Source: Serpens sp035497635 (GTDB taxonomy: Bacteria; Pseudomonadota; Gammaproteobacteria; Pseudomonadales; Pseudomonadaceae). From it: a stretch of DNA of 7,313 bases. Below the pieces are notes generated by a model that was not told the origin of the DNA, searched no databases, and saw nothing but the letters and a program-made list of their open reading frames with translations. Below are positions 5,137-7,313 of this stretch, in pieces. Made by a program: the position numbers and the translations under genes. Positions within the stretch are counted from its first letter, which is position 1; every line of letters begins with the position of its first letter. The stretch is taken from positions 1 through 7,313 of the forward strand of contig DATJDB010000258.1 of assembly GCA_035497635.1 (NCBI GenBank), given 5' to 3'.

Positions 5137-5796
5137 ATGCATGTCACCCAAGCCTTGCGCGAGCGCCGTTCCGTGCGCGCCTTCACCCAGCAGGTGCCCT
5201 CGGCGCAGTTGGTACAACAATTGATGCGGGACGCCGCGCTGGCCGCCTCCGGCGGCAACATGCAGCCCTGGCGCGTGGCCGCCATCACCGGCGAACCGTT
5301 GCAGGCAATGCTGGCCGACGTGGCGAAAAGCTCCGGCGAAGAAAATGCCCAGCACCTGTCGTATCCGCCGAACCTGTGGGAGCCCTACCGTACTCGCCGT
5401 TTCGCCAACGGCGAAGACCTGTACCGCAGCATCGGCGTTCCCCGTGAAGACAAGGCCGGCCGTTTTCGTCAGCTGGCCAAGAATGCGCAGTTCTTTGGCG
5501 CGCCAGTGGGCATTCTGGTGTTCACCGAGGAACGCATGGGCCCGGTGCAGTGGATGGATCTGGGCCTGTACCTGAAAGCCTTCATGCTACGCGCCACCGA
5601 AGAAGGGCTGGCCACTTGCGCGCAGGGCTTCTGGCGCCGCTACGACGCGATCGTCAAACAACACATCGAAGTGCCCGAGGGCTACCTGGTGAGCTACGGC
5701 ATCGCCCTGGGTTACGAAGACAAGGACGCGCCGATCAACAGCCTTCGTGCCACACGGGCCGAGTTCGAGGAGTGGGGGCAGTTGCTGGGGTTCTGA
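5137..5796 (+). CDS. Nitroreductase-family flavoprotein
   Basis: This is an FMN-dependent oxidoreductase of the nitroreductase superfamily, usually homodimeric and cytoplasmic, reducing nitroaromatics, quinones or related electrophiles with NAD(P)H. The 219 residues are normal family length. The N-terminal RRSVRAF (10-16) supplies the FMN-phosphate-binding arginines, and AASGGNMQPWRV (36-47) is the second cofactor motif, normally [AS]-P-S-..-N-x-Q-P-W. The C-terminal GYEDKDAPIN (about 192-201), with the following Arg, closes the flavin pocket. It resembles the PnbA-type nitrobenzoate reductase subgroup more than NfsA or NfsB, but the substrate cannot be read from sequence. The ATG at 5137 follows AAGGA by 7 bases. 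It lies 54 bases after thiM and may be cotranscribed with it. A strong intrinsic terminator follows 13 bases after the stop. Confidence 0.88.
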   Translation: MHVTQALRERRSVRAFTQQVPSAQLVQQLMRDAALAASGGNMQPWRVAAITGEPLQAMLADVAKSSGEENAQHLSYPPNLWEPYRTRRFANGEDLYRSIGVPREDKAGRFRQLAKNAQFFGAPVGILVFTEERMGPVQWMDLGLYLKAFMLRATEEGLATCAQGFWRRYDAIVKQHIEVPEGYLVSYGIALGYEDKDAPINSLRATRAEFEEWGQLLGF

Positions 5797-5809
5797 GTCC
5801 TCGAAAAAC

Positions 5810-5840
5810 GCAAAGGGCGCTTCATCGAGCGCCCTTTTGC
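5810..5840. terminator. Bidirectional intrinsic terminator between nitroreductase gene and pyrF
   Basis: AAAGGGCGC (5812-5820) pairs perfectly with GCGCCCTTT (5829-5837) around an 8-base loop, with two further pairs (GC/GC) at the base past one bulged T. On the plus strand the 3' side gives TTTTGCTTTG. On the minus strand the A-run at 5804-5808 becomes TTTTT after the stem. It therefore serves both convergent genes; the pyrF stop is at 5853. Confidence 0.9.
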
Positions 5841-5852
5841 TTTGCGCCGCGA

Positions 5853-6548
5853 TCAGCCCAGCTCCGCCAGCACCGCCGCCAGCGCCTGTGCCGGGTCGGC
5901 CGCCTGACTGATCGGCCGGCCGATCACCAGGTAATCGGAACCGGCCTGCATGGCCTGTTGCGGGGTGAGGATGCGCTTCTGGTCATCCGTGGCGCTGCCG
6001 GCCGGGCGAATGCCTGGCGTTACCAGTTGCAGCTGCGGCTGGGCGGCCTTGAGGGCCGGCGCTTCCTGGGCGGAACACACCAGACCATCCAGCCCGGCTT
6101 GCGCGGCCAGACCGGCCAGACGCAGCACCTGCTGTTGCGGGGCGATATCCAGACCGATGCCGGCCAGGTCGGACTGCTCCATGCTGGTCAGCACGGTCAC
6201 GCCGATCAGCAGCGGCTTCGGGCCGTTCAGAGCATCCAGGGTTTCGCGGCAGGCGGCCATCATGCGCAGGCCGCCGGAGCAATGCACATTGACCATCCAC
6301 ACGCCCAGCTCGGCGGCGGCCTTGACCGCCATGGCCGTGGTGTTGGGAATGTCATGGAATTTCAGATCCAGGAAGACTTCGAAACCCTTGGCCTGCAGGT
6401 CTTCTACCACCGACGGGCCACAGCGGGTAAACAGTTCCTTGCCGACCTTCACCCGGCATTGCGCGGGATTCAGGCGGGACGCCTGTTCAAGGGCGGCCTC
6501 GCGGGAGGGGAAGTCGAGGGCAACGATAATCGGAGACTGGCAGGCCAT
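5853..6548 (-). CDS. pyrF: Orotidine 5'-phosphate decarboxylase
   Basis: PyrF converts orotidine 5'-monophosphate to UMP plus CO2, the last step of de novo UMP synthesis. The 231 residues match the family length, and the sequence is very close to what I know of Pseudomonas PyrF. Substrate and catalytic residues are all visible: Asp11 (VALDF), Lys34 (RVKVGKELF) and the signature DLKFHDIPNT (61-70), with Asp61, Lys63 and Asp66 forming the charged Asp-Lys-Asp network. Also present are HCSGG (89-93), TPGIRP (177-182) and IGRPIS (209-214), whose Arg211 contacts the phosphate. I start at the ATG at 6548 because the protein then opens MACQSPIIVALDF as in relatives; a longer frame to 6662 adds unrelated sequence. 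The ribosome site is weak. It is monocistronic and divergent from the DUF2897-like gene. Confidence 0.97.
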   Translation of the reverse strand: MACQSPIIVALDFPSREAALEQASRLNPAQCRVKVGKELFTRCGPSVVEDLQAKGFEVFLDLKFHDIPNTTAMAVKAAAELGVWMVNVHCSGGLRMMAACRETLDALNGPKPLLIGVTVLTSMEQSDLAGIGLDIAPQQQVLRLAGLAAQAGLDGLVCSAQEAPALKAAQPQLQLVTPGIRPAGSATDDQKRILTPQQAMQAGSDYLVIGRPISQAADPAQALAAVLAELG

Positions 6549-6573
6549 GGCGGGAACTCGGCGGCAATGAAAA

Positions 6574-6602
6574 CGGCGTGCATTGTACCCCGTGGCACGC
6601 CG
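6574..6602 (-). promoter_or_regulatory. pyrF -10 element inside an 8-bp inverted repeat
   Basis: On the minus strand TACAAT (6587-6582) is a near-consensus -10 about 34 bases before the pyrF ATG, with a start expected near 6575. No clear -35 lies 16-18 bases upstream. The perfect inverted repeat CGGCGTGC (6574-6581) / GCACGCCG (6595-6602) brackets this hexamer with a 13-base spacer. This is a plausible repressor or activator operator, because the poor -35 suggests outside control. Function is inferred. Confidence 0.5.
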
Positions 6603-6618
6603 ACCCCACAGCGCCGCA

Positions 6619-6648
6619 CTGACAAACCCCCATCCACCGTCGTATGGT
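6619..6648 (+). promoter_or_regulatory. Candidate promoter for the DUF2897-like gene
   Basis: CTGACA (6619-6624, five of six consensus) and TATGGT (6643-6648) are 18 bases apart. The predicted start, near 6655, leaves a leader of about 23 bases containing the ribosome site AGAGGTG (6664-6670). Confidence 0.5.
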
Positions 6649-6677
6649 GAATGGACAGACATGAGAGGTGTACAACC

Positions 6678-6845
6678 ATGCCCTGGTATATGTGGTTACT
6701 GCTGGTTCTGGTGTTCGGCACGGTGATCAGCGGCTTGCTGATGCTACGCAAGGGCGCGAAGAAGATTCCGCTGACCGAGGAACAGCTAAAGGAGATCAAA
6801 GAGCGCAACGCGCGCTTCGATGCACAGGATCGTCAGGATCGTTGA
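6678..6845 (+). CDS. DUF2897-like small single-pass membrane protein
   Basis: This 55-residue protein matches my memory of the DUF2897 family of gammaproteobacteria: a short N-terminus M-P-W-Y, one hydrophobic helix (about 3-23) ending in a glycine/leucine stretch, a basic anchor (R24, K25, K28, K29) and then PLTEEQLKEIKERNA (31-45). By the positive-inside rule the charged tail is cytoplasmic. The function of the family is unknown to me. The ATG at 6678 follows AGAGGTG by 7 bases and fits the family start; an in-frame ATG at 6651 would lie upstream of that ribosome site. The last codons sit in a short direct repeat, AGGATCGT twice, giving the tail DRQDR. It is divergent from pyrF and is closed by a strong hairpin after its stop. 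Confidence 0.82.
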   Translation: MPWYMWLLLVLVFGTVISGLLMLRKGAKKIPLTEEQLKEIKERNARFDAQDRQDR

Positions 6846-6852
6846 TGAACAG

Positions 6853-6876
6853 GAAGGCCCGCCCATGCGGGCCTTC
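6853..6876. terminator. Bidirectional terminator between the DUF2897-like gene and the TetR gene
   Basis: GAAGGCCCGC (6853-6862) pairs perfectly with GCGGGCCTTC (6867-6876) around the loop CCAT. The plus-strand 3' side runs into TTCGTC, a short imperfect T-stretch. The hairpin begins 8 bases after one stop codon and ends 11 bases from the stop of the convergent gene, so it probably serves both. Confidence 0.82.
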
Positions 6877-6886
6877 TTCGTCAGGG

Positions 6887-7313
6887 TCAGTCGCGAATCA
6901 CCAGCGCCAGCGCTTCCTCGGCCAGCGCATCGAGACTCATCTGACCACCGGGGCGGAACCAGGTGGTGCTCCAGCTCAGCGCCCCGGTCAGGAAGCGGCG
7001 CAGGATGAACGGGTCGCGCCGCACATACCCCGCCGCGCGGGCCTCTTCCAGCACCTCCAGCCAGCGCTGTTCGTAGCGATCGCGCAGGGCCAGGATGTGC
7101 GCCTGGCTGTCTTCCGACAGCGACCGCCATTCATAGACCAGTACGGCCATGGCTTCGCCGGTGCCGCCCATGATCGATTGCAGCTCGCAGCGGATCAGCG
7201 CCAGCACCCGCTCGCGCAGCGTGGTCGCCTCGGCCAGCGCGGTCTCCATCAGCGCGGTGTTGTAGATGATGGTTTCCTCCATCACCGCGCGCAGGATTTC
7301 CTCCTTGCTCTTG
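6887..7313 (-). CDS. TetR-family transcriptional regulator, N-terminal part missing
   Basis: The frame is open to the right edge, so the start and most of the DNA-binding domain lie outside the window. The visible part is about 141 residues. It begins with K-S-K-E-E-I-L-R-A-V, which is the end of the TetR helix-turn-helix region (usual form ..Y-x-H-F-x-S-K-E-E-L/I-L). What follows is an all-helical ligand-binding domain. The segment GALSWSTTWFRPGGQMS near the C-terminus, followed by AEEALALVIRD, is characteristic of the TetR C-terminal domain of the KstR2/FadR-like type, whose members often sense acyl-CoA compounds. The actual ligand and targets cannot be read here. Such regulators are usually divergent from or adjacent to their targets, which would lie to the right of the window. 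Convergence with the DUF2897-like gene gives no functional hint. Confidence 0.85.
   Translation of the reverse strand, partial: KSKEEILRAVMEETIIYNTALMETALAEATTLRERVLALIRCELQSIMGGTGEAMAVLVYEWRSLSEDSQAHILALRDRYEQRWLEVLEEARAAGYVRRDPFILRRFLTGALSWSTTWFRPGGQMSLDALAEEALALVIRD

Noticed and set aside
5550..6650. Plus-strand open frame of about 366 codons across the nitroreductase 3' end and opposite pyrF
   Set aside because: It crosses an intrinsic terminator and is antisense to pyrF; its composition is that of a shadow frame.
6549..6662. N-terminal extension of PyrF by 38 residues
   Set aside because: It would cross the likely pyrF -10 element and add sequence absent from the family; the MACQSPIIVALDF start fits relatives.

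Overview
This window looks like ordinary chromosome from a high-GC gammaproteobacterium of the Pseudomonas / Stutzerimonas type. The PyrF, RdgC, AzlC and AzlD proteins read like Pseudomonadaceae housekeeping proteins. A DUF2897-type membrane peptide sits divergently next to pyrF, and codon use is evenly GC-rich. I see no insertion sequence, prophage, CRISPR array or toxin-antitoxin pair. Base and codon use do not shift in a way that suggests recent transfer.

Layout, left to right. The first 11 bases match the 5' end of a minus-strand tRNA-Val gene that runs off the left edge. It is preceded by a strong stable-RNA promoter at 34-62. rdgC (208-1128, +) is divergent from it. The 262-base gap after rdgC holds a guanidine-II (mini-ykkC) riboswitch, which controls the guanidinium exporter gene gdx/sugE (1391-1705, +). 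The azlC-azlD pair (1838-2877, -) encodes a branched-chain amino acid exporter and converges on gdx. Divergent from azlC is a plus-strand run: a CurA-like NADPH-dependent oxidoreductase (3082-4083), thiM (4231-5082) and a nitroreductase-family flavoprotein (5137-5796). This run ends at a bidirectional terminator (5810-5840) shared with convergent pyrF (5853-6548, -). pyrF is divergent from a 55-residue DUF2897-like membrane protein (6678-6845, +). That gene shares a hairpin terminator with a convergent TetR-family regulator (6887-7313, -), which is cut off by the right edge.

The genes do not form one pathway. They are small independent units: recombination control, guanidinium export, amino acid export, redox detoxification, thiamine salvage and pyrimidine synthesis. 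Two units show plausible cis-control. The gdx leader has two ACGA-loop hairpins and an alternative pairing that would hide the ribosome binding site. The pyrF promoter region has an 8-bp inverted repeat bracketing the -10 element.

I did not find an undescribed biological system. The most interesting element is the gdx leader: a clear guanidine-II riboswitch whose two hairpins are unusually far apart, with an extra hairpin between them.
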